Below are positions 26,062 through 34,292 of a stretch of DNA of 64,000 nt, in pieces (the first letter of the stretch is position 1; each line of letters begins with the position of its first letter). Below the pieces are notes generated by a model. That model ran no database searches, was not told where the DNA came from, and worked only from the letters and a program-made list of their open reading frames with translations. This stretch comes from Salipiger mucosus DSM 16094 (GTDB lineage Bacteria > Pseudomonadota > Alphaproteobacteria > Rhodobacterales > Rhodobacteraceae), in the NCBI RefSeq assembly GCF_000442255.1, contig NZ_KE557275.1:423712-487711 (forward strand). Reading direction: 5' to 3'. The position numbers and the translations under genes were made by a program.

Positions 26062-26676
26062 ATGGCCAACCATCTTCACCAGGGCGATCTGCCCGACGGT
26101 CTCGATCTCGGGCCCGAGGTCGCCATCGACTGCGAGACGATGGGGCTCAATCCGCAGCGTGACCGTCTCTGCGTGGTGCAGCTTTCGGCCGGCGACGGCG
26201 ACGCGCATCTCGTGCAGGTCGCGCGCGGCCAGACCGCAGCGCCCAACCTCGCCCGGCTTCTCGAGGACCCGCAGGTGCTCAAGCTGTTCCACTACGGGCG
26301 CTTCGACATCGCCGCCATGTACAACACCTTCGGCGCGCTGGCCGGGCCGGTCTACTGCACCAAGATCGCCAGCCGCCTCGTGCGCACCTACACCGACAGG
26401 CACGGGCTCAAGGCGTTGACGCAGGAACTGCTGGGTGTCGACATCTCGAAGCAGCAGCAGTCCAGCGACTGGGGCGCGACGGAGCTCAGCGCGGCGCAGC
26501 TCGATTATGCCGCCTCGGACGTGCTCTACCTCCATCGCCTGCGCGACGCGCTGAACGGGATGCTCGCGCGCGAGGGCCGCACCGAATTGGCGCAGGCCTG
26601 CTTCGATTTCCTGCCGACCCGGGCGCGTCTCGATCTGGCCGGCTGGCCCGAGACGGACATCTTCGCGCATTCCTGA
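26062..26676 (+). CDS. Ribonuclease D-type 3'-5' exonuclease (short form)
   Basis: 204 residues, DEDD-y exonuclease domain only: VAIDCETMGL (ExoI, Asp/Glu), LFHYGRFDIAAM (ExoII Asp) and LDYAASDVLYLHRL (ExoIII, Tyr-x3-Asp). The HRDC domains of E. coli RNase D are missing, as in many alphaproteobacterial short forms, so a role in trimming structured RNA 3' ends is likely but the target is unknown. CAGGAG precedes ATG 26062. It is followed two bases later by lptC, so it probably heads that operon. Confidence 0.88.
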   Translation: MANHLHQGDLPDGLDLGPEVAIDCETMGLNPQRDRLCVVQLSAGDGDAHLVQVARGQTAAPNLARLLEDPQVLKLFHYGRFDIAAMYNTFGALAGPVYCTKIASRLVRTYTDRHGLKALTQELLGVDISKQQQSSDWGATELSAAQLDYAASDVLYLHRLRDALNGMLAREGRTELAQACFDFLPTRARLDLAGWPETDIFAHS

Positions 26677-26678
26677 GC

Positions 26679-27287
26679 ATGGCGCGCGGCGGCGACACAT
26701 ATTCCAGCATCATCGCCTGGCTGAAGATCCTGTTGCCGATGGCCGCGCTGGCCATGCTGTCGACGCTCTTCCTGCTGCCGCGGGGGGGCGATCCGATGGA
26801 CAACATGCCGATCGGCGGCAGCCTGCCCGAGGACGGCGGACCCTCCGAGCAGGTGACCGCGCCCTACTATACCGGCACCACCGAGAGTGGCGACGCGCTG
26901 ACCATGACCGCGCGGGCGGCCCGGCCGCTGGCGGATGGCGAAGGCGATCTCGCCGCCGAGGCGATGACCGCGCAGCTCGATCTTGCCGACGGCAGCCGCA
27001 TCACGCTCGAGGCGGCGCGGGCCACGCTGGACGATTCCGATGCCAGCGCGCTGCTCGAGAACGGGGTCGTCATCGAGAGTTCGACGGGCTACGTGATGCG
27101 GTCCGACAGCATGCGCACCGCGCTCGACCGGATCGAGGCGGACACCCTGGGGCCGGTCAGCGGTTCGGGGCCCGCGGGGGAATTCACCGCCGGCCGTCTG
27201 CGCATCACCTCGGGTGAGAAGGAAGGCGATGTGCAACTGCTCTTCACCGATGGGGTAAATCTGGTATACGAGCCTGAAAAACAATGA
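26679..27287 (+). CDS. lptC: LPS export ABC transporter periplasmic protein LptC
   Basis: 202 residues. A single N-terminal transmembrane helix (IIAWLKILLPMAALAMLSTLFLL, about 11-33) is followed by an OstA/LptC-like periplasmic beta-jellyroll with repeated short strands (ALTMTARAARPL, DGSRITLEAARATLDD, GVVIESSTGYVMRSDSM). It bridges LptBFG in the inner membrane and LptA in the periplasm. It starts two bases after the RNase D stop and is followed by lptA and lptB, the normal order. Sequence conservation is low, as usual for LptC, so context carries much of the assignment. Confidence 0.88.
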   Translation: MARGGDTYSSIIAWLKILLPMAALAMLSTLFLLPRGGDPMDNMPIGGSLPEDGGPSEQVTAPYYTGTTESGDALTMTARAARPLADGEGDLAAEAMTAQLDLADGSRITLEAARATLDDSDASALLENGVVIESSTGYVMRSDSMRTALDRIEADTLGPVSGSGPAGEFTAGRLRITSGEKEGDVQLLFTDGVNLVYEPEKQ

Positions 27288-27297
27288 GTGCTGCCCC

Positions 27298-27786
27298 ATG
27301 CTTCGAACGCTGACCGCCGCTGCCGCGATGACCGTGCTGGCCCTTCCCGCCCTCGCGCAGGGAGCGCAGGTCGCCTTTGGCGGCGCGACGCAGGATCCCG
27401 ACGCGCCGGTCGAGGTCAGCGCCGACCAGCTTCAGGTGAACCAGTCCGACGGCACCGCGCTCTATACCGGGAACGTGGTGATCGGGCAGGGCGAGATGCG
27501 CCTCGCCGCGCCGCGCGTGCTGGTCGTCTACGTCGAGGGGCAGGGCCGCATCGACCGGCTCGAGGCCACCGGCGGCGTCACGCTGGTCAGCGGCGACGAG
27601 GCCGCCGAGGCCGAGCGCGCCGACTACGACATCGAGGCCGGGATCATCGAGATGACCGGCAACGTCCTGCTGACCCAGGGCGAGAACGCGCTGACATCCG
27701 AGCGCATGATCGTGGACCTCGAGAACGGCACCGCCGAGATGGCGGGCCGTGTGCGGACCGTGATCCAGAGCGGCGGCGACGAGTAG
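27298..27786 (+). CDS. lptA: LPS transport periplasmic protein LptA
   Basis: 162 residues with a cleavable signal peptide (hydrophobic MTVLALPALAQG, cleavage near residue 20-22). An OstA domain follows: VEVSADQLQVNQSDGTALYTGNVVIGQGEMRLAAPRV and the repeat-like YDIEAGIIEMTGNVLLTQGENALTSERMIVDLENG. It forms the periplasmic bridge for LPS. The gene is 10 bases behind lptC and 4 bases before lptB, consistent with one transcript. Confidence 0.93.
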   Translation: MLRTLTAAAAMTVLALPALAQGAQVAFGGATQDPDAPVEVSADQLQVNQSDGTALYTGNVVIGQGEMRLAAPRVLVVYVEGQGRIDRLEATGGVTLVSGDEAAEAERADYDIEAGIIEMTGNVLLTQGENALTSERMIVDLENGTAEMAGRVRTVIQSGGDE

Positions 27787-27790
27787 GCCG

Positions 27791-28549
27791 ATGGCCGAAC
27801 CCGAACTGACAGTGACCGAGGGCGACAGCGGATTGCGCGTGCGTCACCTGCGCAAGAGCTACCGCAAGAAGGTGGTGATCCGCGACGTGACGCTGGATCT
27901 CGACCGCGGCGAGGTGGTCGCGCTGCTGGGGCCGAACGGCTCGGGCAAGACGACGACCTTCTACGCGATCGCCGGGCTCGTGAACCCCGAGGGCGGCGAG
28001 GTGCGCATCGACGGCCGCGATGTCACCTACCTGCCGATGTATCGCCGCGCGCGGCTGGGCATCGGCTACCTGCCGCAGGAAATGTCGATTTTCCGCGGGC
28101 TCTCGGTCGAGGACAACATCGCCGCGGTGCTCGACATCGCGATCTCGGACCGCCACCGCCAGCGCGAACGCCTCGAGGAGCTGCTGGGCGACTTCTCGAT
28201 CGAGCACCTGCGCCGCGCGCCCGCGCTGGCGCTTTCGGGCGGCGAGCGGCGGCGCGTCGAGATCGCCCGCTGCCTGGCGGCGAATCCCAAGTACCTGCTG
28301 CTGGACGAACCCTTCGCCGGGGTCGATCCGATCAGCGTGGGCGACATCCGTCACCTCGTGGCCGACCTGCGCAAGCGCGGAATCGGGGTGCTCATCACCG
28401 ATCACAACGTGCGCGAGACGCTCGAGATCGTGGACCGCGCCTACATCCTGCACGACGGCCACGTCCTGATGTCCGGCACCCCGGCCGAGGTCGTGCAGAA
28501 CGAGAACGTGCGCCGTGTCTACCTGGGCGAGAACTTCCGGATCGGCTGA
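27791..28549 (+). CDS. lptB: LPS export ABC transporter ATP-binding protein LptB
   Basis: 252 residues. Walker A GPNGSGKTT near 49-57, Q-loop YLPQEMSIFRGLSVEDNI, signature LSGGERRRVEIAR, Walker B YLLLDEPFAGVDP and switch His in VLITDHNVRETL. These match LptB closely, including the PQ(E)xSIFR(x)LSVxxN stretch. It powers LPS extraction with LptFG, which are not in this window. In many Proteobacteria rpoN follows lptB; here a 245-base gap and hpf follow instead. Confidence 0.97.
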   Translation: MAEPELTVTEGDSGLRVRHLRKSYRKKVVIRDVTLDLDRGEVVALLGPNGSGKTTTFYAIAGLVNPEGGEVRIDGRDVTYLPMYRRARLGIGYLPQEMSIFRGLSVEDNIAAVLDIAISDRHRQRERLEELLGDFSIEHLRRAPALALSGGERRRVEIARCLAANPKYLLLDEPFAGVDPISVGDIRHLVADLRKRGIGVLITDHNVRETLEIVDRAYILHDGHVLMSGTPAEVVQNENVRRVYLGENFRIG

Positions 28550-28600
28550 AATGGCCCCCTGCGATTAACCAGCCGGTAACGACCGGTTTGAGACAGATCA

Positions 28601-28630
28601 TTGACAAGACGACGGGGAGTCACCTCAAAT
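28601..28630 (+). promoter_or_regulatory. Candidate sigma-70 promoter upstream of hpf
   Basis: TTGACA at 28601-28606, 18-base spacer, TCAAAT at 28625-28630 (four of six matches to TATAAT). It would give hpf a leader of about 155 bases, separate from the lpt transcript. By-eye assignment only. Confidence 0.4.
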
Positions 28631-28794
28631 GACAATATGACGCAGCGCATCCCTGCACGCCCGGCCAAGCGGTTCCCCGAGGAGAGGGACGGTCGGCAAC
28701 GTGCAGCAGCCTTGCGTCTTTCCTGATCCGACGCCAGATCACCCGGAGCGCGGTCTCCGGACCGGCGCCGGGTCCAAAGTGAGAAGGAACGAAA

Positions 28795-29361
28795 ATGCGC
28801 TATCAGATCACTGGAAAGCAGATCGACATCGGCGAGGCCCTTCAGACGCACGTGCAGACCGAGCTGGGCACGACCATCGAGAAGTATCCGGGCCGGCCCA
28901 CCGATGCGACCGTCATCTTTTCCAAGAGCGCACATGAATATGCCTGCGAGGTGGTGGTGCACCTCTCGACCGGGCTGAACGTCTCGGCCAAGGCCAAGGC
29001 GGTCGAGATCTACGCGGCCTTCGACGCATGCTGCGAAAAGATCGACAAGCAGCTGCGCCGCTACAAGCGCCGTCTGAAGGACCACCACAAGGAGCGCACC
29101 GAGCCCATTGAAATCATGGAAGCGGTCTCGTATGTGCTCGCGCGCGAAGAGGACTCGAAGGAATACGAAGAGCCCGACTCGCTGCAGCCCATCATTGTGG
29201 CCGAGATGGAGACACGGATTCCATCGCTGTCCGTGGGTGAAGCCGTGATGCAGATGGAACTGGCCGGCGCCCCGGTGCTCGTGTTCCGGAACGAGAAGAA
29301 GGACGGCGTGAACGTCGTGTACCGGCGCGATGATGGCAACATCGGGTGGATTGATCCGTAA
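28795..29361 (+). CDS. hpf: Ribosome hibernation-promoting factor, long form
   Basis: 188 residues. The N-terminal HPF/YfiA domain (MRYQITGKQIDIGEALQTHV to KRRLKDHHK, about 1-100) binds the 30S decoding site. The C-terminal domain, about 130-188 (IVAEMETRIPSLSVGEAVMQMELAGAPVLVFRNEKKDGVNVVYRR), is the dimerisation module of long HPF, which makes 100S ribosomes without [14 protein letters not shown] precedes the ATG. ptsN follows 55 bases downstream, as in many Proteobacteria. Confidence 0.96.
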   Translation: MRYQITGKQIDIGEALQTHVQTELGTTIEKYPGRPTDATVIFSKSAHEYACEVVVHLSTGLNVSAKAKAVEIYAAFDACCEKIDKQLRRYKRRLKDHHKERTEPIEIMEAVSYVLAREEDSKEYEEPDSLQPIIVAEMETRIPSLSVGEAVMQMELAGAPVLVFRNEKKDGVNVVYRRDDGNIGWIDP

Positions 29362-29416
29362 ATCCGCCGCAATGGCCGTGCATCAGCGCTCCTGACCAGA
29401 GATAGAAGGGCGTCTC

Positions 29417-29881
29417 ATGACCTTTCTGAAACTACTGAAGCCGGAGGCCGTGAAAGTCGTGGCCGCGGCCAGCAGCAAGAAGCGGCTGATGCACGACATC
29501 GCCGAACTCGCCGAAACCGCCTACGGGGTGCGTGCCCCGCTGGCCGTCGAGGCCCTGATGGAACGTGAAAGCCTGGGGCCCACGGGCGTGGGCCACGGGG
29601 TCGCACTGCCGCATGCGCGGCTGTCGGGGCTCGACGCGGTGCGCGGTGTCTTCATCCTGCTCGAGAAACCGGTCGAGTTCGAGTCGGTCGACCGCCAGCC
29701 GGTCGACGTGGTCATGGCGCTCTTCGCGCCCGAGGACGCGGGTGTCGAGCACCTCAAGGCGCTCGCCCTGGTGTCGCGCACGCTGCGCGACACCACGCTG
29801 TGCAACAAGCTGCGGGCGAACCCTGACCCGGCGACCCTGCACGCCCTGCTGACCGAAGGCCGCGCCTCGCAGGCCGCCTGA
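29417..29881 (+). CDS. ptsN: PTS IIA-like nitrogen-regulatory protein PtsN (EIIA-Ntr)
   Basis: 154 residues. The phosphorylatable His lies in GHGVALPHARL, near residues 60-66, in the family context LMERESLGPTGVGHGVALPHARL. It acts in the nitrogen PTS phosphorelay and controls other proteins by binding. AGAAGGGCG lies upstream of ATG 29417. It ends at a strong hairpin. EI-Ntr and NPr genes are not in the window. Confidence 0.95.
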   Translation: MTFLKLLKPEAVKVVAAASSKKRLMHDIAELAETAYGVRAPLAVEALMERESLGPTGVGHGVALPHARLSGLDAVRGVFILLEKPVEFESVDRQPVDVVMALFAPEDAGVEHLKALALVSRTLRDTTLCNKLRANPDPATLHALLTEGRASQAA

Positions 29882-29910
29882 GGGTCATCCCCGACAAGTC
29901 AATGACAGCC

Positions 29911-29948
29911 GGCCCGGAGCAAGCATGCTCCGGGCCGCGCTGCTTTTG
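29911..29948 (+). terminator. Hairpin terminator downstream of ptsN
   Basis: A perfect 11-bp stem, GGCCCGGAGCA (29911-29921) with TGCTCCGGGCC (29926-29936), encloses a 4-base loop. A short T-run (CTTTTG) lies about nine bases further. It begins 30 bases behind the ptsN stop. Confidence 0.7.
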
Positions 29949-29990
29949 TCGGTCGCCGGCCCGCTGCCTTGAAAGGTGGCTGGGCCTCCA

Positions 29991-30106
29991 CCCGTTCGGC
30001 CCTGAAACGCTCCACTGGAGCGTTTCCGAGACGGGCCTGCCTTTCGGCCCGGGGCTCCGCCCGTTCGGCCCTGAAACGCTCCACTGGAGCGTTTCCGAGA
30101 CGGGCC
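29991..30106 (-). repeat. Tandem doublet of a 47-bp palindromic repeat, abutting the sulfotransferase stop codon
   Basis: Two identical 47-bp units, at 29991-30037 and 30060-30106, with a 22-bp spacer. Each has an 11-bp stem, GAAACGCTCCA with TGGAGCGTTTC, around one base (30004-30026 and 30073-30095), and outer complementary ends GCCCGT/ACGGGC. Read on the minus strand the doublet starts on the base after the sulfotransferase TGA (30107-30109). The same doublet in the other orientation sits behind dnaJ. Confidence 0.9.
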
Positions 30107-31537
30107 TCACCCCCAGTCGTCGAAGCCGAACATGATGTAGTCGCGGGCGTAGGCCTCGCGCGCGAGGGCCTCGATCTCGGCGTCGTAGATCTCGGCCAGC
30201 GAGAAGGGCGCTGCCGTGGGGACCGGTACCGGGTCGGGCGGGGCGCCATGCCCCACCTGCATCGCCAGCGCCGGAAGGTAGGCGGCCATCTCGTCCTCGC
30301 GCACGATCATGTCGGGCAGGGTGAACTCGGCCATGCCCTGAAGGCACTGCGCCTGGCTGGCCCAGTGTCCGTCGACCCGCACCGCCGTCTGCCCGGCGAG
30401 GTTCGCCTTGAGAAAGGCGAGAAAGGCCGAAAAGGCCTCGCGATGCGCCGCGACGTCGTAGTCGCCGCCGGGCTCGCCCTCGGGGATGGGCAGGTTGTGC
30501 GCCCGGCGCAACGTCTTGCGGATGCCGGCAAAGCTGCCCTTGGCGGTCGTCAGGATCCGCGCGCAGAAGGCATCGTGCGCCCGCGCCACGGGGTGCCGCA
30601 GCACCGTGAAGCTGCGATGCCCCGGCCGCTCGCGCTTCCACTGGCGCAGGGTCTTCTGGCTGAAATCCCGCACGAGATCGGCATCGCCGCAGTCGTCCAG
30701 CGCCCGGAACCAGGCGCGCACGGCCGCCTCTGGTCCCGAGCGGATCGGCATGTAGAGAAGCGGCGTTCGCGCGGCGCCCACGTAGGAGGGCACCACCGGC
30801 CCGCGCCGGGGCTCGAAGTTGGGCGTGCGCGACAGGTTGAACCGGTCGAGCCGCACCAGCGCCTGCTCCATCTCGTCGAAGTTCGCCACCTTCTCGGACA
30901 CAGGTTCGGGGTTCTGCCGCTTGAGCGCCGTGTTCAGGCTCTCCAGCCGCCCCGGCACGCCCAGCCACGTCGCGAGCCCGTTCATCACCGCGACGTCCTG
31001 CAGGTCTTCGTAGGCGACGTGAAAGGCGGTCTGCCCGCTCACCTGCAGCGCATTGGTCAGCATGACCTGGAAGTCCTGCAGCTCCGCCAGGTGCGCCTCG
31101 AACTCCTGCGGATCGAACCGCGCCAGCCCGTCCTTGCGCCGTCGCACGTTGGTCAGCTTCCACTGCCCGGTGGACTGCGCGATCTTGCGGCTGACGTAGC
31201 TGTCGACCGGGTTGCGCGTCAGCACGATCTTGGCGCAGCGCGGGTCCTGCAGGATCGCGGGCAGCACGCGCGGATCGTGGTCGTGGAAATAGCGAAAGCC
31301 CCCCATGCCGCCGGGCGTCGCCGTGCGGATCTGCGTCAGCAGGCGACCCGGGTCGCGGTCACGCTCGTCCTGCGGGATGCCGAGGATCTCGTCGGCGTTG
31401 GGGTAGCCGATGAAATGCGGATTGAAGGCCTCGCCGTGGCAGGTCAGCCCGTCGATGGCGTTGAGATTGGCCTCGAGGAAATTGGACCCGGTCCGCATTT
31501 CCGCGAAGATGACGAAAAGGTCGAAGCGGTCGGACAT
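30107..31537 (-). CDS. Sulfotransferase with two PAPS-type domains (NodH-like N-half)
   Basis: 476 residues. The N-half has the 5'-phosphosulfate-binding motif EMRTGSNFLEANL near 13-25 and the 3'-phosphate motif IVLTRNPVDSYVSRKIA near 104-120, as in NodH/Stf0-like enzymes. The C-half begins a second sulfotransferase-like unit: PLLYMPIRSGPEAAVRAWF near 262-280 and TVLRHPVARAHDAFCARIL near 318-336, resembling the family-2 carbohydrate sulfotransferases. Its first motif is degenerate, so one active site or two is open. It would move sulfate from PAPS to a glycan. A CysQ-type PAP phosphatase 7 kb away on the same strand fits this. The stop codon directly abuts a repeat doublet. Confidence 0.82.
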   Translation of the reverse strand: MSDRFDLFVIFAEMRTGSNFLEANLNAIDGLTCHGEAFNPHFIGYPNADEILGIPQDERDRDPGRLLTQIRTATPGGMGGFRYFHDHDPRVLPAILQDPRCAKIVLTRNPVDSYVSRKIAQSTGQWKLTNVRRRKDGLARFDPQEFEAHLAELQDFQVMLTNALQVSGQTAFHVAYEDLQDVAVMNGLATWLGVPGRLESLNTALKRQNPEPVSEKVANFDEMEQALVRLDRFNLSRTPNFEPRRGPVVPSYVGAARTPLLYMPIRSGPEAAVRAWFRALDDCGDADLVRDFSQKTLRQWKRERPGHRSFTVLRHPVARAHDAFCARILTTAKGSFAGIRKTLRRAHNLPIPEGEPGGDYDVAAHREAFSAFLAFLKANLAGQTAVRVDGHWASQAQCLQGMAEFTLPDMIVREDEMAAYLPALAMQVGHGAPPDPVPVPTAAPFSLAEIYDAEIEALAREAYARDYIMFGFDDWG

Positions 31538-31543
31538 GCGCCC

Positions 31544-33244
31544 CTACTGGTTGACGATATACGGTTTGCGCGCCCGCGGGCGGGCGTCGCGGGGGGCGGG
31601 TTCGACGGGGAAGTCGCCCATGAGATAGGGGTGCATCCCCTGGTTCTTGAGGTTCTGCAGGAACTGGCCGAAGCCCGTCAGGTCCTCCATCACCGGCGCC
31701 TCGGCAAGCCGCCGTCCCGAGGCCTGCCCGATCTCGTCGATCAGCACCTGCAACGGCTCCATCGGCGCCTCGATGAACTCGGCCATCGACCAGATGCGGA
31801 TGCGTGCCTTGGCCTCGGGCGAATGCAGCTCGTCCAGCATGCGGCGCTCGATCTTCTGCAGCGCGGCCGCCTCGCGGCGCAACACCGCGAAACTTTCGTC
31901 CGACTTGAAGAGCGGCACCGCCCAGGCGCCGGTGATGACGCTGATCTGCGCGTTGGGATCGCGCGTGATGTGCCAGTTGATCGCCTGCGCGTCGCGCGGG
32001 CCGTGCTGGAAGCATTGCCGTTCGCCCCGGGTGTTCCAGACAAGGTTCGTCAGGAAGGCCTTCGGGTTGGCGTCGCGCAGGCCCGCCGTGTCGCTGAGCG
32101 CGCCGTTGACGATGCGCTGTCCGCCGGCGAACTCGGCCCGCTCCGGCGCGTAGAGATGCCCGTGCACCTGCGCGCCGGTTGCCCGCGCGAGCCAGTCCTC
32201 GAACTCGCGAAAGAGGTCGGAGAAGCCGCAGAAGACCGAATACTTGCCCGCCGTGACGCCGTTCTCCCAGCCCTGGTTGGGATAGCGCGACTGCATGTAG
32301 AGCCCCGCGCGCCCGCGCGTCCGCCGGTCCACCGCCTTGGCGAAAATGCGGTCGATCTTGCCGGGGTTGGGCTCCTGCCGGTTGGCCGCACCTTCGGGAT
32401 GGTTGAGGAATGCGTCGTAGAGCCGGTCGGCATGGGGCCAGATCTTGCGCGCGACGAAACAGTCCGAGCGCCGCAGCAGCTGCAGGTGATCGTCGTAGAA
32501 GATGTGCGGCTTGCCCTGGAAATCGAACTTCGACAGCGTCAGCGAGCGGCTCTCGATGTGCTCCGAATGCAGCCGCGCGAGCGTCTGGAAATAGCTCTCG
32601 TCCGGGATCCAGACGCGGCGGAAGTAGCGGTCGAAGCGGCGCCGGTCGGGCGCGTGCAGGATCGCCTCGAGCGTCTTGCGCGTCAGGCACCACCACTGGC
32701 TGCCCATGTGCGGCACGATCCCGCGCGGGATGCGCCGCGCCAGCCCCAGCCGGCGCTGCACCTCGACGAAGCGGTCGAACAGATAGCGGTTGCCGCGCCA
32801 CGAGAAGGGGAAGAACAGTGTGAAACGTTCGCGGTCGAGCCCCCCCACCGTCCAGGGCACGTCGGCGGTGGTGGCGCTTTCGATGAAGTCGGTCTGCGGC
32901 CGCGCGTCGAGGTAGGCGATCAGCTCGTCCACCGGGCGCAGCGGCAGGCAGGCGCCCGAGGCCAGGTAGACGTGCCGCACGCCGGGATAGCGGTCGAGCA
33001 GCAGCTCGGCGGCGTCCTGGCTCGCGGCGACGAGGCCCCAGGTGCCCCACTGGCAGCGATGGCGGCGCGAGAAATGCACGTCGGGCAGGTCGGACAGCGA
33101 CTCGACGAAGGCACGGTAGACGCGCGGCGCGACGCTGCGGTCGACGTGGATCACCACCGGGCAGCCCGCCCGGCTCCAGTGCCGCGCCACCTGTTCGGCC
33201 CGGCCGAAGGCGGTGTGCACCAGCATGACGATGCCGAGGCTCAC
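31544..33244 (-). CDS. Core-2/I-branching-type glycosyltransferase (GT14, beta-1,6-GlcNAc transferase-like)
   Basis: 566 residues. The N-terminal about 300 residues form the GT14 domain: VHTAFGRAEQVARHW, VVIHVDRSV, HRCQWGTWGLVAASQDAAELLL, VYLASGACLPLRPVDEL and MGSQWWCLTRKTLEAIL, ending with WIPDESYFQTL. The C-terminal about 250 residues have no motif I know; they recur in related alphaproteobacterial proteins. It starts with GTG at 33244, overlapping the upstream stop as GTGA. An ATG six codons later is possible. It is expected to branch or extend a surface glycan; the sulfotransferase gene begins seven bases after its stop. Confidence 0.85.
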   Translation of the reverse strand: MSLGIVMLVHTAFGRAEQVARHWSRAGCPVVIHVDRSVAPRVYRAFVESLSDLPDVHFSRRHRCQWGTWGLVAASQDAAELLLDRYPGVRHVYLASGACLPLRPVDELIAYLDARPQTDFIESATTADVPWTVGGLDRERFTLFFPFSWRGNRYLFDRFVEVQRRLGLARRIPRGIVPHMGSQWWCLTRKTLEAILHAPDRRRFDRYFRRVWIPDESYFQTLARLHSEHIESRSLTLSKFDFQGKPHIFYDDHLQLLRRSDCFVARKIWPHADRLYDAFLNHPEGAANRQEPNPGKIDRIFAKAVDRRTRGRAGLYMQSRYPNQGWENGVTAGKYSVFCGFSDLFREFEDWLARATGAQVHGHLYAPERAEFAGGQRIVNGALSDTAGLRDANPKAFLTNLVWNTRGERQCFQHGPRDAQAINWHITRDPNAQISVITGAWAVPLFKSDESFAVLRREAAALQKIERRMLDELHSPEAKARIRIWSMAEFIEAPMEPLQVLIDEIGQASGRRLAEAPVMEDLTGFGQFLQNLKNQGMHPYLMGDFPVEPAPRDARPRARKPYIVNQ

Positions 33245-34251
33245 GCCCAGTTCCCCTTGGACATCAGCCCGAGGATCTCGAGCTGGCGCCAGTTGATGTA
33301 GGTCTCGGAGAAGCGGCACCACAGGTCGGGATTCTCGCGGATGCCCTCGGCGTAGGCGAGGTATTCCTTGGACCCGGCGTAGTGCTGGCGGCGCTGCAGC
33401 TCTTCCTCGGCCTTGGTGCCGAAGGTGTCGAGGAACTTGGTGTGCAGCAGCAGCCCGCTGGCCTTTTCCCCGCCCCACTCGTCGTAGACGAGGTTCAGCC
33501 CGCGCGGCAGCAGCATGTGGGTCGAACTCACGAAGGCATAGCGCCGGTCCCATTTCACCAGCGGGATCTTGTTGAGCGCCGGCGCGCGTTCCGGCTGGTC
33601 GGCGAAGAACATCCGCGCGCGCGGCCCGCCCTGGATCCAGAGATTGCCGAACCGCCGGTTGCGCCGCGTGGTGTAGTTGCCCGCATCGAACCACGAGGCG
33701 ATCTGCAGCGGGTCCTGCCCGGCCTCGTAGGGCTGCGCGTCGATCCGGCCCTTGGGATACATGTCGAGCAGCATGGCCGAGAAGCTCTTGATCGACGAGG
33801 CATCCAGCCAGTCGGTCAGCGCCCGCAGGGGCCGGGTGTCGCAGAATGGGTAGAGAAAGAACTCGTCGGGATCGACGGTCAGCGTCCAGTGGCCGTGGCC
33901 ATGCTGGCGCAGCAGCCAGTTGATCCAGTCCATCCCGAAGCGCGCGCGCTTGTAGCTGGCGCGCGTGGACCAGACCGAGACGTCGGGCTGCCGCGCAAGG
34001 TAGTCGAGCGAGCCGTCGGTGCTGTCGTTGTCCACGAAGAGGAAGTGGTTCACCCCCATGTCGCGGTAGTATTTCAGGAAGTAGGGCAGGCGGACGCCCT
34101 CGTTGCGCTGGGTGCAGAAGACCAGCAGGTCCGAGGCGCGGATCGCGTCGGTGCGGTTCGCGACCGGCTTCAGCTCGCGCCGCTTGCGGAAGGCGCGGAG
34201 GCGCCAGCGCCTGCGTTGTAGCCTCAGCCGATATGACTGCCATGCGCCCAA
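33241..34251 (-). CDS. Glycosyltransferase family 2-like protein
   Basis: 336 residues from TTG 34251. Domain: DLLVFCTQRNEGVRLPYFLKYYRDMGVNHFLFVDNDSTDGSLDYL near 35-80, then WTLTVDPDEFFLYPF with the DxD-like metal site near 117-131. This is the GT2_4 type of transferase common in roseobacter surface-glycan loci. Start choice: TTG 34251 has GAGGA nine bases upstream and gives the basic SYRLRLQRRRW start. A GTG at 34332 has no SD and would overlap the previous gene by 40 bases. The stop overlaps the next start as GTGA. Confidence 0.82.
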   Translation of the reverse strand: MGAWQSYRLRLQRRRWRLRAFRKRRELKPVANRTDAIRASDLLVFCTQRNEGVRLPYFLKYYRDMGVNHFLFVDNDSTDGSLDYLARQPDVSVWSTRASYKRARFGMDWINWLLRQHGHGHWTLTVDPDEFFLYPFCDTRPLRALTDWLDASSIKSFSAMLLDMYPKGRIDAQPYEAGQDPLQIASWFDAGNYTTRRNRRFGNLWIQGGPRARMFFADQPERAPALNKIPLVKWDRRYAFVSSTHMLLPRGLNLVYDEWGGEKASGLLLHTKFLDTFGTKAEEELQRRQHYAGSKEYLAYAEGIRENPDLWCRFSETYINWRQLEILGLMSKGNWA

Positions 34252-34292
34252 AAGACGTGTTCCTCGATCGGCTGGCTCGTGCCTCGCGGCTA

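Noticed and set aside
30004-30026. Repeat hairpins as intrinsic terminators
   Set aside because: No T-run follows any of the four hairpins; dnaKJ has a separate clear terminator at 45248-45274.
29991-30106. Possible CRISPR array (repeat-spacer-repeat)
   Set aside because: There are only two units per locus, the spacers at both loci are related to each other, and no cas genes are present. It fits a REP/BIME-type repeat better.
29969-33301. 1110-residue plus-strand frame starting in the repeat doublet
   Set aside because: It is antisense to the sulfotransferase and GT14 genes, with Arg/His/Leu-rich composition and no recognisable motif.
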